Source of the DNA: Micavibrio aeruginosavorus EPB
Lineage (GTDB): Bacteria > Pseudomonadota > Alphaproteobacteria > Micavibrionales > Micavibrionaceae
DNA: 64,000 bases
Reading direction: 5' to 3'
NCBI RefSeq assembly: GCF_000348745.1
Contig: NC_020812.1
Span: 1,249,444 to 1,313,443 of the forward strand
The notes beneath the pieces are model-generated. The model had not been told where the DNA came from. It made no database searches and saw only the letters and a program-made list of their open reading frames with translations. The position numbers were made by a program, and so were the translations under genes. This document shows positions 8,574 to 17,493 of this stretch, piece after piece (the first letter of the stretch is position 1; every line of letters starts with the position of its first letter).

Positions 8574-9523
8574 TGAGTACATCTGAACGCATCACATTTA
8601 TCACTGGCGGGGATAAGCGATATTTCCCCATGATTCTGGAATTGATCCATTCCATTCGTCGCTTTCCACAAAGCGCGGGCATTGATATTTGCGTGATTGA
8701 TGCCGGCCTGACCCCGGAACAGGTTCGCCACCTGCAAAACGGTTTGGTGCAAAAGGTGGTGAGCCCGGATTGGCCAGGACCATTGGCCGCGCGCCAGGGA
8801 AAGCTCAAAGGACAAGACCATTTAAAGGCCTGCGTGGCGCGTCCTTTTATCCCGCAACATTTCCCGGGCTATGACATTTACATCTGGCTGGATGGTGATG
8901 TCTGGGTCCAGGACTGGTCCGCGATTGAGGTTCTGATCACGGGCGCACGACGCGATGCCATCACAATCTGCCCAGAGGTCGATCGTGCCTATGGCAAGGT
9001 AACCAAAATTGGCTGGATCGGGCCCATGCCGTGGCGCCCGCGCAGCTTCCTTTACAGCAACGGGAAAAAGGCATTTTCTGGAAAAATTGCGCGGTCCCTG
9101 TACCCGTGGCCGGGCGTCAATGCGGGCGTCTTTTCCATGCGCGCCGCCGTCCCCTATTGGGCCCGCTGGCAGGAATTGATTGTGAAGGCCCTGCGCAAAG
9201 GGAAAATTTTTACGGCGGAACAATTAACGCTGGGCATGATGATTTACCTGGAGAACGCCAAGGTCGAGTTTTTACCATCCGTCTATAACTGGATTTGTGC
9301 GTTCCATCCGGTGTGGGACGAAAAGACGCAGTCTTTCGTTGAACCTTATTTACCGCACCAGAAAATCGGAATTGTGCATTTATGCGCGATGGATGACATG
9401 CGCCGGGACCGTTTGGCCACTGTGGATACGAAAACGACGGATGGGCGCATTGTGCCCATGTCATATCGTTATCCGTTTTTTGACGGGATTGCAGAATCCG
9501 ACGATGTGGCACGCGCCGCGTAA
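8573..9523 (+). CDS. Putative glycosyltransferase (GT-A-like, DxD motif)
   Basis: The exact family was not recognised. The 316-residue protein starts with a short beta strand (ERITFITGGDKRYFPMILEL) and has IYIWLDGDVWVQDW. The D107-G-D109 sits where GT-A glycosyltransferases of the GT8 type place the metal- and sugar-nucleotide-binding DxD. A later stretch, YPWPGVNAGVFSMRA, is also typical of GT8-like enzymes. No signal peptide or membrane segment is evident, so it is probably cytoplasmic. It shares TAATG with the upstream cinA-like gene. Its last 55 bases overlap the 3' end of the COQ10-like gene on the opposite strand. Donor and acceptor are unknown; envelope glycan decoration is a guess. 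Confidence 0.65.
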   Translation: MSTSERITFITGGDKRYFPMILELIHSIRRFPQSAGIDICVIDAGLTPEQVRHLQNGLVQKVVSPDWPGPLAARQGKLKGQDHLKACVARPFIPQHFPGYDIYIWLDGDVWVQDWSAIEVLITGARRDAITICPEVDRAYGKVTKIGWIGPMPWRPRSFLYSNGKKAFSGKIARSLYPWPGVNAGVFSMRAAVPYWARWQELIVKALRKGKIFTAEQLTLGMMIYLENAKVEFLPSVYNWICAFHPVWDEKTQSFVEPYLPHQKIGIVHLCAMDDMRRDRLATVDTKTTDGRIVPMSYRYPFFDGIAESDDVARAA

Positions 9524-9960
9524 AGGGCGCCGGCACGATCTTCAAACGCACCAACCATGCGTTTGACGGCCTCGTGGAAGAACACGGTGATCAGTTTTTG
9601 CAACATCGGATTTTTGAATTCAAAATCAACGAAGAAATCAATGGTGCAGGTTCCATCCGCGTTGCGTTCAAACCGCCATTGATTGTTCAAATGCCGCATC
9701 GGACCCTTCATGTATTCCACATGAATTGTATCTGGGCGGGTCATGGTCACGCGGGATGAAAAGGCCTCGCGCACCATTTTGTAACCGATGATCAAATCGG
9801 CATAAATCACGTCGGCCCCATCCGCGCCCTTTTCCCGCTTGGTGATCCGGCTGGCAATGCACCAGGGCAGGAATTGCGGATACAGATCCACCTTGGCGAC
9901 CAGATCAAACATCTGTTCCGGTGTGTAGGGTAAAATTCGGCGTTCTGCGTGGGTTGGCAT
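9469..9960 (-). CDS. COQ10/RatA-like START-domain protein (ubiquinone-binding)
   Basis: A 163-residue protein of the polyketide cyclase/START superfamily. It begins ERRILPYTPEQMFDLVAKVDLYPQFLPWC, which is typical of COQ10 and RatA relatives. Other family landmarks are an internal strand pattern with MKGPMRHLNNQWRF and a C-terminal helix. Alphaproteobacterial members are generally annotated as coenzyme Q-binding proteins that help ubiquinone function in respiration; RatA-type toxin activity is an alternative reading of the same fold. It lies 8 bases downstream of lipA in the same direction, a conserved pairing. Its 3' end overlaps the convergent glycosyltransferase-like gene by 55 bases. Confidence 0.85.
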   Translation of the reverse strand: MPTHAERRILPYTPEQMFDLVAKVDLYPQFLPWCIASRITKREKGADGADVIYADLIIGYKMVREAFSSRVTMTRPDTIHVEYMKGPMRHLNNQWRFERNADGTCTIDFFVDFEFKNPMLQKLITVFFHEAVKRMVGAFEDRAGALYAARATSSDSAIPSKNG

Positions 9961-9968
9961 TGATAAAA

Positions 9969-10949
9969 TTACTCGGCCGCAGGTGCAACAATCTGCTTGG
10001 CAGCCAGCTTTTCTTCCCGCGCCGCTTTCAAACGCGCGAAATCTTCGCCCGCATGGTGTGATGAGCGGGTCAGCGGCGAAGCCGATACCATCAGGAACCC
10101 TTTGGCCCGGGCCATACGCTCCAACCCTTCGAATTCTTCCGGCGTCCAGAATTTTTCGACCGGAGCATGTTTCGGCGTGGGTTGCAGATATTGGCCAATG
10201 GTAATGAAATCAATATCGGCGGCGCGCATGTCATCCATCACCTGCGCCACCTCTTCCTTCGTTTCACCCAAACCAACCATCAGGCCGGATTTGGTGAAAA
10301 TCGACGGATCGACATCCTTCACCCGTTGCAACAGGCGTAGGGAGCGGAAATAGCGCGCACCCGGGCGAACCGTCGGGTACAAACGCGGCACGGTTTCAAG
10401 GTTGTGGTTAAACACATCCGGCTTTGCACCAATCACCGCATCGATGGATGCGATGTTGCCACGAAAATCACCGGGCAGAATTTCCACCGTTGTATCCGGT
10501 GATTTAAACCGGATCGCACCAATGGTTTTCACAAAGTGATCAGCGCCACAATCATCCAGATCGTCGCGGTCAACGGATGTGATAACGACATGTTTGAGGC
10601 CCATCTGCTCAACAGCCACACCAACGCGCAGCGGTTCGTATTTATCCAGTTCCTCCGGCTTGCCCGTGGCAACGTTACAAAACGCGCAAGCCCGCGTGCA
10701 GACCTCGCCCATAATCATGAAGGTCGCGTGTTTTTTGTTCCAGCATTCACCAATATTCGGGCACCCGGCTTCTTCGCACACGGTGGTCAGTTTCTGGCCA
10801 CGGACGATGTCCAGCGTGTCTTTATACACGGTGCCCTGTGGTGCGCGAACGCGCAGCCAATCGGGCTTTTTCCCCATTGGGCGGTCTTCGTTCTTTTGCT
10901 TTTCCGGGTGGCGTTTGGCGCGATCCAGCAGGTCGGGATTATAGGTCAC
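9969..10949 (-). CDS. lipA: Lipoyl synthase
   Basis: Radical-SAM enzyme that inserts two sulfur atoms into protein-bound octanoyl groups to make lipoyl cofactors. These are needed by the E2 and E1-beta lipoyl domains encoded at 21-24 kb. The protein is 326 residues. The auxiliary cluster cysteines are C58, C63 and C69 ([12 protein letters not shown]). The radical-SAM CxxxCxxC motif is C84, C88, C91 (CTRACAFC). The terminal RSSHHA motif supplies the serine ligand. Translation starts at GTG, overlapping the stop of the upstream histidine phosphatase (GTGA), which suggests translational coupling. Confidence 0.96.
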   Translation of the reverse strand: MTYNPDLLDRAKRHPEKQKNEDRPMGKKPDWLRVRAPQGTVYKDTLDIVRGQKLTTVCEEAGCPNIGECWNKKHATFMIMGEVCTRACAFCNVATGKPEELDKYEPLRVGVAVEQMGLKHVVITSVDRDDLDDCGADHFVKTIGAIRFKSPDTTVEILPGDFRGNIASIDAVIGAKPDVFNHNLETVPRLYPTVRPGARYFRSLRLLQRVKDVDPSIFTKSGLMVGLGETKEEVAQVMDDMRAADIDFITIGQYLQPTPKHAPVEKFWTPEEFEGLERMARAKGFLMVSASPLTRSSHHAGEDFARLKAAREEKLAAKQIVAPAAE

Positions 10950-11476
10950 AGCACCACCTCATTCAGTTTCAAACGGCAGATTTCTTCGGATTGGCAATTA
11001 TCAATCAGCAACTTTTTATGTTTCGCCAGCGCGGCATAAACATACCAGAGCCCACCATGCGCCACGACCAGAACGCGGCCCGCATGTTGACCCGCCGCGT
11101 ATTTCAAATTGTCGATGGTTCGTTTTTCAAACGCATCCATGGTTTCGCCGCCGGGCGGGTTCAGGCGGTCGGTGAAATAATCCCCTACTTCGTCCCATCG
11201 TGTGCCGGACCATTCACCCAAATTCCATTCGCGCAGACCTTCGACCACCTCAACCGGCTTGGAATGTCCCTTCAGGATCAGTTCGGCCGTTTGCTGGGCC
11301 CGGGTCATCGGGCTGACGAACACGGTATCGACCTGTTCGATAAATTCCTGCTGCGTTTCGTTGAAGGCGCGCGCCTGGGCCATGCCTGTTTCATTCAACG
11401 GCACATCCCATTCACCGCCCGCATTCAGGCGGTTCAAATTGGCATCGGTTTGGCCATGACGGATGAAAAACAGCAT
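10946..11476 (-). CDS. Histidine phosphatase family protein (phosphoglycerate mutase-like)
   Basis: The open frame extends upstream to 11605, but the ATG at 11476 places the protein start directly at [15 protein letters not shown]. This is the family's N-terminal RHG motif carrying the phosphorylated histidine, so 11476 is preferred (176 residues). A second catalytic histidine lies in [13 protein letters not shown]. Such enzymes act on phospho-sugars, phospho-proteins or nucleotides, and the substrate cannot be deduced here. It overlaps lipA by 4 bases. Confidence 0.85.
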   Translation of the reverse strand: MLFFIRHGQTDANLNRLNAGGEWDVPLNETGMAQARAFNETQQEFIEQVDTVFVSPMTRAQQTAELILKGHSKPVEVVEGLREWNLGEWSGTRWDEVGDYFTDRLNPPGGETMDAFEKRTIDNLKYAAGQHAGRVLVVAHGGLWYVYAALAKHKKLLIDNCQSEEICRLKLNEVVL

Positions 11477-11631
11477 GTCGGATCCTGTACGCTTGAAATC
11501 AGCAAAGACCATAGGATTCTGGGTGCCTTTTGTCAAAGAATCCAAGGGATTTTGGCCAAAGCTTCCATCACATTCAAAGTTATGATAAATAAGCAGAAAT
11601 TCCAAAAAAGAATGATTTTACAGGGACTTCA

Positions 11632-12156
11632 ATGATCGCACTGGTGCCCGTTTTACAATCCATTGAAAAAAACCTGTCCCGCGACTTGTTGTCACGCGCC
11701 TGGGCGAAAATGGTTGCGCCCGACGCCCCGGCCGTATCCGGCCACTGCGCCGTTGCGGCTGAAGCTTTGTACCATTTGCTGGGCGGCGCACAGGCGGGGT
11801 TAATGCCCTGCGTTTGCAAATATCATTGGGCGGACGACGGCACCATGGTCACGGGCCGCGGGCCGAATGCAAAATTGGATGAAACCCATTGGTGGGTCCG
11901 ATTACCCCGGAACGGCGTGCGTGGCGCAGGCCGTGTGATTGATCCAACCGCAGATCAGTACAGCCATCCATTCCCGTATGATCGGGGCACAGGGCGGCAT
12001 TTCATGGCACCGCATGGCGGCCCATCCAAACGCGCGTCCATTTTGATCGCACGTGTCCGCGCCGATTTGGGGGATGAAACGCTGATCATGATACGCAACG
12101 CCATGGTCATGGCATATAAACGCAGCCAGATGACTTACGGCTTCAACGCATCCTGA
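11632..12156 (+). CDS. Papain-like fold protein, YunG-type motif pattern
   Basis: A 174-residue protein without a firm family assignment. Its motif order resembles papain-like/transglutaminase-like proteins of the YunG type: C39 at the start of a helix (SGHCAVAAEAL), H86 in THWWVRL, and D104 in VIDPTADQY. These could form a Cys-His-Asp triad. No signal peptide is evident, so it is probably cytoplasmic. It stands alone on the plus strand, and its last 22 bases overlap the convergent cysteine hydrolase gene. A peptidase, amidase or non-catalytic role is possible; the triad is inferred from spacing only. Confidence 0.6.
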   Translation: MIALVPVLQSIEKNLSRDLLSRAWAKMVAPDAPAVSGHCAVAAEALYHLLGGAQAGLMPCVCKYHWADDGTMVTGRGPNAKLDETHWWVRLPRNGVRGAGRVIDPTADQYSHPFPYDRGTGRHFMAPHGGPSKRASILIARVRADLGDETLIMIRNAMVMAYKRSQMTYGFNAS

Positions 12157-12866
12157 AGGCTGATGATTTTCAGTTGCTTATTCTGCACATAGGGCTGGAA
12201 CACAGGCAGATTAATCACATCACCAATTGTTCCCTTTGGCGCACGGCCCGGAACTGGTGTACCAATACCGGCAACAAGATCGGCCACAACGCGAACATGC
12301 GCCCCGCGCTGCAGATACCCCATCATGGCGTCATGAACGCAAAAATCCGAAGCAACCCCGATCATGGTGACTTCAACGTCACCCTGCCCCAGCTTGACCA
12401 CGCGGCGCATAAATTCATCGCGCAATTCACCGGTTTGAAGAACCTGACGGTCACGGGTTACGTGATAGAGGTTATCATAGGCTTGTTCTTCCGCGTCCGT
12501 GTCGAAGAACATTTGAGCGCGATCGGAAATCGGATTTTTCTGCCACATGTCGAACGTGTTTTTCGCCATATAATAAACCGGCATCCGTTGCGCCAGTTCA
12601 GCATCATTGACGACCAGTTCCCATCCTTGCGCGCCATAGGGACAGTGAATATCCGGAAAATCGGCCTTTTCCGGGCTGTTTTGATATTCGCACGGAAAAT
12701 GGGTGTCGTATTTGATCAGCGCCAGATCATAAAGACCGCGCGGGATGGACCGGAAAAAATCATTGGTCCGCTCAATCAACGGCTCGGCATTCGGAACATA
12801 GAGCCCACCATTCGACTTCATAAAATCGAACTGCATATCAACAACATCAAGAATACGCGTCGCCAT
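12135..12866 (-). CDS. Isochorismatase-family cysteine hydrolase (nicotinamidase-like)
   Basis: The preferred start at 12866 gives MATRILDVVDMQFDFM, placing the catalytic aspartate at the family's usual N-terminal position. A longer frame to 13022 runs back over the end of lpdA and is unlikely. The 243-residue protein has a nucleophilic cysteine in VASDFCVHDAMMG and metal-ligand candidates DTHFP. The family includes nicotinamidase, isochorismatase and related amidases. The C-terminal part is longer than in simple nicotinamidases, so the substrate is uncertain. It lies 22 bases downstream of lpdA. Confidence 0.8.
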   Translation of the reverse strand: MATRILDVVDMQFDFMKSNGGLYVPNAEPLIERTNDFFRSIPRGLYDLALIKYDTHFPCEYQNSPEKADFPDIHCPYGAQGWELVVNDAELAQRMPVYYMAKNTFDMWQKNPISDRAQMFFDTDAEEQAYDNLYHVTRDRQVLQTGELRDEFMRRVVKLGQGDVEVTMIGVASDFCVHDAMMGYLQRGAHVRVVADLVAGIGTPVPGRAPKGTIGDVINLPVFQPYVQNKQLKIISLQDALKP

Positions 12867-12888
12867 GGTGAAACCCCTTTTATGTTTT

Positions 12889-14289
12889 TTAGATATGGAT
12901 AACCTTTCCATACGCCGCCAGAACACTCTCATGAATCGCTTCCGACAATGTCGGGTGCGGGAAGATGGTGTGCATGAAATCCAGTTCCGTGGCTTCCATT
13001 GTCTTGCCCACAACGAAGGCATGGATCAGTTCGGTCACTTCCGGACCCACCATATGTGCGCCCAGCAATTCACCGGTTTTCGCATCAAACACGGTTTTCA
13101 CCAACCCATCGGAATCACCCAGGGCGATGGCCTTGCCGTTGCCGATGAAGGGGAATTTCCCGACTTTGACGGTGTAACCAGCTTCTTTTGCTTTGGCTTC
13201 GGTCAAGCCAACGGATGCCACATGCGGATGGCAATAGGTGCAGCCGGGGATATTTTCACGCTTGATCGGATGAACATCTTTTTCACCAGCGATTTTTTCA
13301 ACGCATACCACGCCTTCGTGTGATGCCTTGTGCGCCAGCCACGGGGCACCGGCCACATCGCCAATCGCATAAACGCCGGGTTCAGCGGTGCGCAGATATC
13401 CGTCGGTGACGATCTGGCCGCGTTCGGTTTTCACCTTGGTGTTTTCCAAACCAATATTTTCAATGTTGGCAACAATACCAACGGCCATGATCACGCGATC
13501 AACGGTGATCTTTTCAACCTTGCCACCCACTTCGATATGGGCGGTTACGTTGTCCTTACCCTTCTCAAGCTTCGTCACTTTGACACCGGTCATGATCTTC
13601 ATGCCCTGCTTTTCAAAAGATTTGCGCGCGATGGCGGAGATTTCTTCATCTTCCACCGGCATCACACGGTCCATCACCTCGGCCACGGTGACGTCGGCAC
13701 CCAGCGTACGGAAGAAGCTGGCAAATTCGATACCAATGGCGCCGGATCCCACAACAAGCAGGGATTTCGGCATCACATCCGGCACCAGCGCTTCACGATA
13801 AGTCCAGACGAGCTTTCCATCAGGCTCCAGCCCGGGCAGAACACGCGCCCGTGCACCGGTGGCAATGATGATGTGTTTGGCGGACAGGGTGTCGGTGATT
13901 TTCTTGTCTTTCTCAACCGTGACTTTACCTTTGCCGGCCAGCTTGCCCCAGCCATCGAACACGGTGATCTTGTTCTTTTTCATCAGGTGGCCAATGCCAC
14001 CAGAAAGCTGTTTAGACACCGCACGGGATCGATCGACGATTTTTTTCAAATCGAATGATACGCCCGTCGCCGACAGACCAAAATCATTGGCATGATTCAT
14101 CAGGTGATAAACTTCGGCAGAACGCAACAAGGCCTTGGTCGGGATACACCCCCAGTTCAAACAGATACCGCCCAGATGGTTGGCTTCAATAATCGCGGTT
14201 TTCATTCCCAGCTGGGCCGCGCGAATAGCCGCAACGTACCCCCCCGGACCGCTTCCAATTACAACAACATCAAACGCGTGTTCAGCCAT
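12889..14289 (-). CDS. lpdA: Dihydrolipoyl dehydrogenase (E3)
   Basis: FAD enzyme that reoxidises dihydrolipoyl groups of 2-oxo acid dehydrogenases with NAD+. It is 466 residues. FAD-binding GSGPGGYVAAIRAAQLG follows the N-terminal strand. The redox disulfide is C43 and C48 (GGICLNWGCIPTK). A second Rossmann motif is VVGSGAIGIEFASFF. The C-terminal dimer domain carries the active-site HPTLSEA histidine. It would serve the pyruvate dehydrogenase at 21-25 kb. In related genomes E3 often follows pdhC closely; here about 6.8 kb of other genes lie between them. Confidence 0.96.
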   Translation of the reverse strand: MAEHAFDVVVIGSGPGGYVAAIRAAQLGMKTAIIEANHLGGICLNWGCIPTKALLRSAEVYHLMNHANDFGLSATGVSFDLKKIVDRSRAVSKQLSGGIGHLMKKNKITVFDGWGKLAGKGKVTVEKDKKITDTLSAKHIIIATGARARVLPGLEPDGKLVWTYREALVPDVMPKSLLVVGSGAIGIEFASFFRTLGADVTVAEVMDRVMPVEDEEISAIARKSFEKQGMKIMTGVKVTKLEKGKDNVTAHIEVGGKVEKITVDRVIMAVGIVANIENIGLENTKVKTERGQIVTDGYLRTAEPGVYAIGDVAGAPWLAHKASHEGVVCVEKIAGEKDVHPIKRENIPGCTYCHPHVASVGLTEAKAKEAGYTVKVGKFPFIGNGKAIALGDSDGLVKTVFDAKTGELLGAHMVGPEVTELIHAFVVGKTMEATELDFMHTIFPHPTLSEAIHESVLAAYGKVIHI

Positions 14290-14475
14290 TTTATTACCCT
14301 TGGAATTTCAGAATGATGCCCCACGAAATACCATGTTTTTCAGCGGGTTGTCCATGTTCGAAAATTTGTAACAGAACTGTAACCAAAAAGCTGGTGTAAC
14401 CGCCTTGAAATACTGGGAAAATAATAAAATATCCTTCCGATTGGCAAATTTAATGAATTTTGACCGGGGTCCCCT

Positions 14476-16173
14476 ATGCGTTTTTTAAGCAACCTGAAAA
14501 TCAAAACCAAGATTTTGATGATTATCCTTTTGGCGGTGCTGGGCAATCTGGCGATTGTTTATGCCAATGCCGACGCCACCCGAACAATGTTGCAAAATGA
14601 ACGCACATTAAAGACCCGCCACCTGACGGAAGCGGCCTATACACTGATTGAAAAATCATATGCGGATTTCAAGGCTGGTGCGCTAACCGAGGACGAAGCA
14701 AAGTCGGCCGTGCTGGAAACGCTCAAAGCCCTGCGCTATGAAACCAACGATTACTTCTGGGTCAACACGCCGGAACCACGCGTGGTTATGCACCCGATGA
14801 TCCCGAAAATTGTCGGCATCGACCTGGCGGCGGAGAACCCGAAACTGCACACCCTCTTTTCTGAAATGTCTGTGGCTGCAAAATCGACGGACAAGGGCGG
14901 TGCCTATAACTATCTCTGGCAGAAGCCGGGCGCTGATCAGGATCAACTCTTCCCGAAAGTATCCTATGTGAAGTATTTCGCACCATGGAATTGGGTTGTA
15001 GGCACCGGGATTTATATTGACGATGTTCAGGCCGCCTTTCGTCACAACCTGATCGAGGGGCTGATAACTGCGGCGATGGTCATGGCTGTCATTATCCTTT
15101 TATCCATGCTGATTTCGGCGGACTTGTCCAAGCCGATGAAGAAGCTCAGCAACGATTTGAAAGAATTGGCGTCCGGCAATATCAATGTTGAAAGTGAATA
15201 TGGCGGCCGTAAGGACGAAGTCGGCGATATCGCCCGTGCTTTCAACGTGTTTAAACAAAACACCATCGAAAAATACCGTCTGGAAGCTGAACAGAAGGAA
15301 AATGAACGCCGTCAGGCCGAAGAGAAAAAGGCCCTGATGCTGAAAATGGCGGATTCATTCGATGAACGCGTTGGTAAGATCGTTGAATCCGTCGGCCATG
15401 CCGCTTCGGATTTGCAGATGATGGCGGGCAGCCTGTCCAGCGCAATCGAAGAAACCACACAGCAAAGCCAGCATGTGGCCGATTCATCCAATCGCGCATC
15501 ATCCAACGTGGCCACCGTTGCCGCCGCGACGGAAGAATTAAGCGTGTCGATTCAGGAAATTTCATCCAATATCCTGACCACATCAAGCGCGGCCCGGACA
15601 TGCGCATCCTATGCCGAGCAATCACAGGCCAAGCTGGACTCGCTGCAAGCCGCGATCAGCGAAATTGACGCCGTTGTGCAGACCATTAACGCCGTGGCCG
15701 AACAAACCAACCTGCTCGCTCTGAATGCGACAATTGAGGCCTCACGTGCAGGTGATGCTGGCAAGGGATTCTCGGTCGTTGCCAGTGAAGTAAAAACGCT
15801 GGCCAACCAGACCCGCAACATGACCAACGAAATTTCCAGCCGCGTCGAACATGTGAAGAACAGCGCGATGGAAACCGTTGAAACGGTCAAGGCCATCATC
15901 AGCGGCGTCAACGAAGTAGACGGCCAAACCGCCCATATCGCCGCCGCCGTTGAGGAACAAACCACCGCGACGCAGGAAATCAGCCGGAATATTCAGATCG
16001 CATCCGAAAGCACGAACACGGTGTCGACCAGCATCGAAGAGGTCAAAGTCGCCACGGAACACAGTGCCCAGTCGACAAGCCAGCTAAAAGAATCCTCCGA
16101 CATGCTGGCGATGCAGGCGGATATGCTGAAAAAATCGGTAAACGAATTTCTGGACCAGATCCGAAATGGTTAA
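14476..16173 (+). CDS. Methyl-accepting chemotaxis protein with single Cache domain
   Basis: A 565-residue inner-membrane chemoreceptor. TM1 is near 11-28, followed by a periplasmic single-Cache (sCache_2-like) sensor with the landmark YETNDYFWVN and a later W-rich ending, FAPWNWVVGTGIYI. TM2 is about 192-213, then a HAMP domain (DLSKPMKKLSNDLKELASG). The long coiled-coil signalling domain has hairpin tip VAEQTNLLALNATIEASRAG. There is no C-terminal NWETF-type tether for CheR/CheB. Single-Cache receptors often bind small organic acids; the ligand here is unknown. It is monocistronic, ending in a strong hairpin terminator. Confidence 0.93.
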   Translation: MRFLSNLKIKTKILMIILLAVLGNLAIVYANADATRTMLQNERTLKTRHLTEAAYTLIEKSYADFKAGALTEDEAKSAVLETLKALRYETNDYFWVNTPEPRVVMHPMIPKIVGIDLAAENPKLHTLFSEMSVAAKSTDKGGAYNYLWQKPGADQDQLFPKVSYVKYFAPWNWVVGTGIYIDDVQAAFRHNLIEGLITAAMVMAVIILLSMLISADLSKPMKKLSNDLKELASGNINVESEYGGRKDEVGDIARAFNVFKQNTIEKYRLEAEQKENERRQAEEKKALMLKMADSFDERVGKIVESVGHAASDLQMMAGSLSSAIEETTQQSQHVADSSNRASSNVATVAAATEELSVSIQEISSNILTTSSAARTCASYAEQSQAKLDSLQAAISEIDAVVQTINAVAEQTNLLALNATIEASRAGDAGKGFSVVASEVKTLANQTRNMTNEISSRVEHVKNSAMETVETVKAIISGVNEVDGQTAHIAAAVEEQTTATQEISRNIQIASESTNTVSTSIEEVKVATEHSAQSTSQLKESSDMLAMQADMLKKSVNEFLDQIRNG

Positions 16174-16180
16174 ACAAAAA

Positions 16181-16206
16181 GCCGCCCATCAACGGGCGGC
16201 TTTTTT
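16181..16206 (+). terminator. Intrinsic terminator after the chemoreceptor gene
   Basis: Arms GCCGCCC (16181-16187) and GGGCGGC (16194-16200) are followed by six T residues. Five A residues precede the stem, so it may also work for the minus-strand gene ending at 16224. Confidence 0.9.
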
Positions 16207-16223
16207 ATAACATGACACAGTGA

Positions 16224-16697
16224 TTAAATCTGTGGGCCGTTGATTTTCTGCGCCTTGATAAAATGAACGGCGCTGACCGTTACTTCCTGTAATTTTTCCG
16301 CTTCTTTGGTCAAATCGCCGCGCAAATCCAGCGTTAATTTCACGTGGTCATCACAGACCAGATTGGCGACTGCACGACCATTATAAGCCTCCATCACGTG
16401 GAGTACCGTTTTGACGGCGTCATTCATCTCGGCCACTTTGCCGCGCGCATCCAGCGTAATCCGATAAAACGGGTCGCCATCGGCCAGCTTGTGATTAAGA
16501 CCTTCCGCTTTTTCTTCATCAGAAATAATCAGCGCGGCCTTGGTGATACCCAGCTTGATGGAACGGACGGTTTTTTCATCAAGTCCGCTTTCCAGCGCAT
16601 CGTGGAAACGCGATGCCAGCGTGATGGCGCCAAAGCGATCATCCGCGGTCATGTTGATGGTGTCTAAACCTTCGAATTCGGAACGAACCAATCCCAT
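16224..16697 (-). CDS. Hypothetical protein (157 aa)
   Basis: No family was recognised. The 157-residue protein has no signal peptide or membrane segment and an acidic N-terminal half (FEGLDTINMTADDRFG). A predicted alternation of helix and strand ends in LTKEAEKLQEVTVSAVHFI. It lies 131 bases downstream of the first nucleoside-kinase-like gene on the same strand and could be the last gene of that cluster. Codon use resembles that of the neighbours and the frame is intact, so it is probably a real, lineage-restricted gene. Confidence 0.7.
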   Translation of the reverse strand: MGLVRSEFEGLDTINMTADDRFGAITLASRFHDALESGLDEKTVRSIKLGITKAALIISDEEKAEGLNHKLADGDPFYRITLDARGKVAEMNDAVKTVLHVMEAYNGRAVANLVCDDHVKLTLDLRGDLTKEAEKLQEVTVSAVHFIKAQKINGPQI

Positions 16698-16828
16698 TGT
16701 CTAATTCCCCGCCTGTTTTTATCTGTATGTTTGTTTCATTATTGATAACTGAAGCATAAGAAAAATGCAAAAAGAACCCGACCAAAGGGTCAGGTTCTTG
16801 GAATTTTCGTTCTATTACAGTGCGGTAA

Positions 16829-17464
16829 CTACGCCACGGCGCGCAGGCCACGCAATTCGGCCATGCTGGCCAGCGGGTTGTCGCCCGTGCGCAGATTTTC
16901 GCCCAGAACCGCCACAAAATCGGCATCGTTCAACAAGTCGAACTTCTCTGTATCAATCGTGCGGATACGCGCACCGCGTTCCGCCGCGCGTACCGCATGG
17001 TTGGCCAGGTGCCCTTCCAGATCGCGGATGAAATCCAGCGTTACACCCTTTTCATGGTCGCGGTTGCGGGCACGAATACGGGCCATTTGTGTTTCCGGCG
17101 AACAGGTCAAATACAGGTACAAATCCGCCTGCCCTTCTTTTTCCTCCAGAAAATCAATCGTCTCCAGCGCCAGACGTTGCGCTTCATCTTTCAGGAACAG
17201 ACTGGCATAGGCGCGATCGGTGACAACCGAGAAATCAAACACGGTGACGCGGTCGGCCTGTGTGCTTTGGCGGATGGTGAAGAAGTTGCCGAGATAGAAA
17301 GACAATTGCGAATAAAACCCGTAAGACGCCGGATCGGCATAAGCCAGGTTCAGATATGGGTTGTTGGCCAGATTTTCATTCACACAATGAATACCAAGGC
17401 GGGTGAACGCATTGCACAGCGTTGTTTTCCCGACACCCATGCCGCCAATAATTTCTACACGCAT
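16829..17464 (-). CDS. Deoxynucleoside-kinase-like P-loop protein, paralog 1
   Basis: Start chosen at 17464 because GGGGAG lies just upstream of ATG CGT, matching the start of paralog 2; an ATG at 17488 is possible. The 211-residue protein has P-loop GGMGVGKT at 7-14 and E30 in ENLANNPYL, the position of the family's substrate-activating glutamate. The family ERS/DRS position reads DFS (77-79). The Arg-rich lid is RIRARNRDHEKG (129-140). This matches the dCK/dGK/dNK fold, which phosphorylates deoxynucleosides for salvage. Substrate is unknown, and the altered DRS motif leaves catalysis unproven. It is 29 bases downstream of paralog 2. Confidence 0.8.
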   Translation of the reverse strand: MRVEIIGGMGVGKTTLCNAFTRLGIHCVNENLANNPYLNLAYADPASYGFYSQLSFYLGNFFTIRQSTQADRVTVFDFSVVTDRAYASLFLKDEAQRLALETIDFLEEKEGQADLYLYLTCSPETQMARIRARNRDHEKGVTLDFIRDLEGHLANHAVRAAERGARIRTIDTEKFDLLNDADFVAVLGENLRTGDNPLASMAELRGLRAVA

Positions 17465-17493
17465 TGTTTTACTCTCCCCGTTAAACATTCTGT

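Noticed and set aside
8573-9523. Gene read as a toxin-like or defence effector because it overlaps its convergent neighbour
   Set aside because: The DGD motif and VNAGVFSM stretch fit a glycosyltransferase better, and there is no partner antitoxin gene.
9469-9960. RatA toxin of a toxin-antitoxin pair
   Set aside because: The START-domain protein is next to lipA, as are the COQ10-like genes of alphaproteobacteria, and no RatB-like gene is adjacent; a ubiquinone-linked role is more likely.
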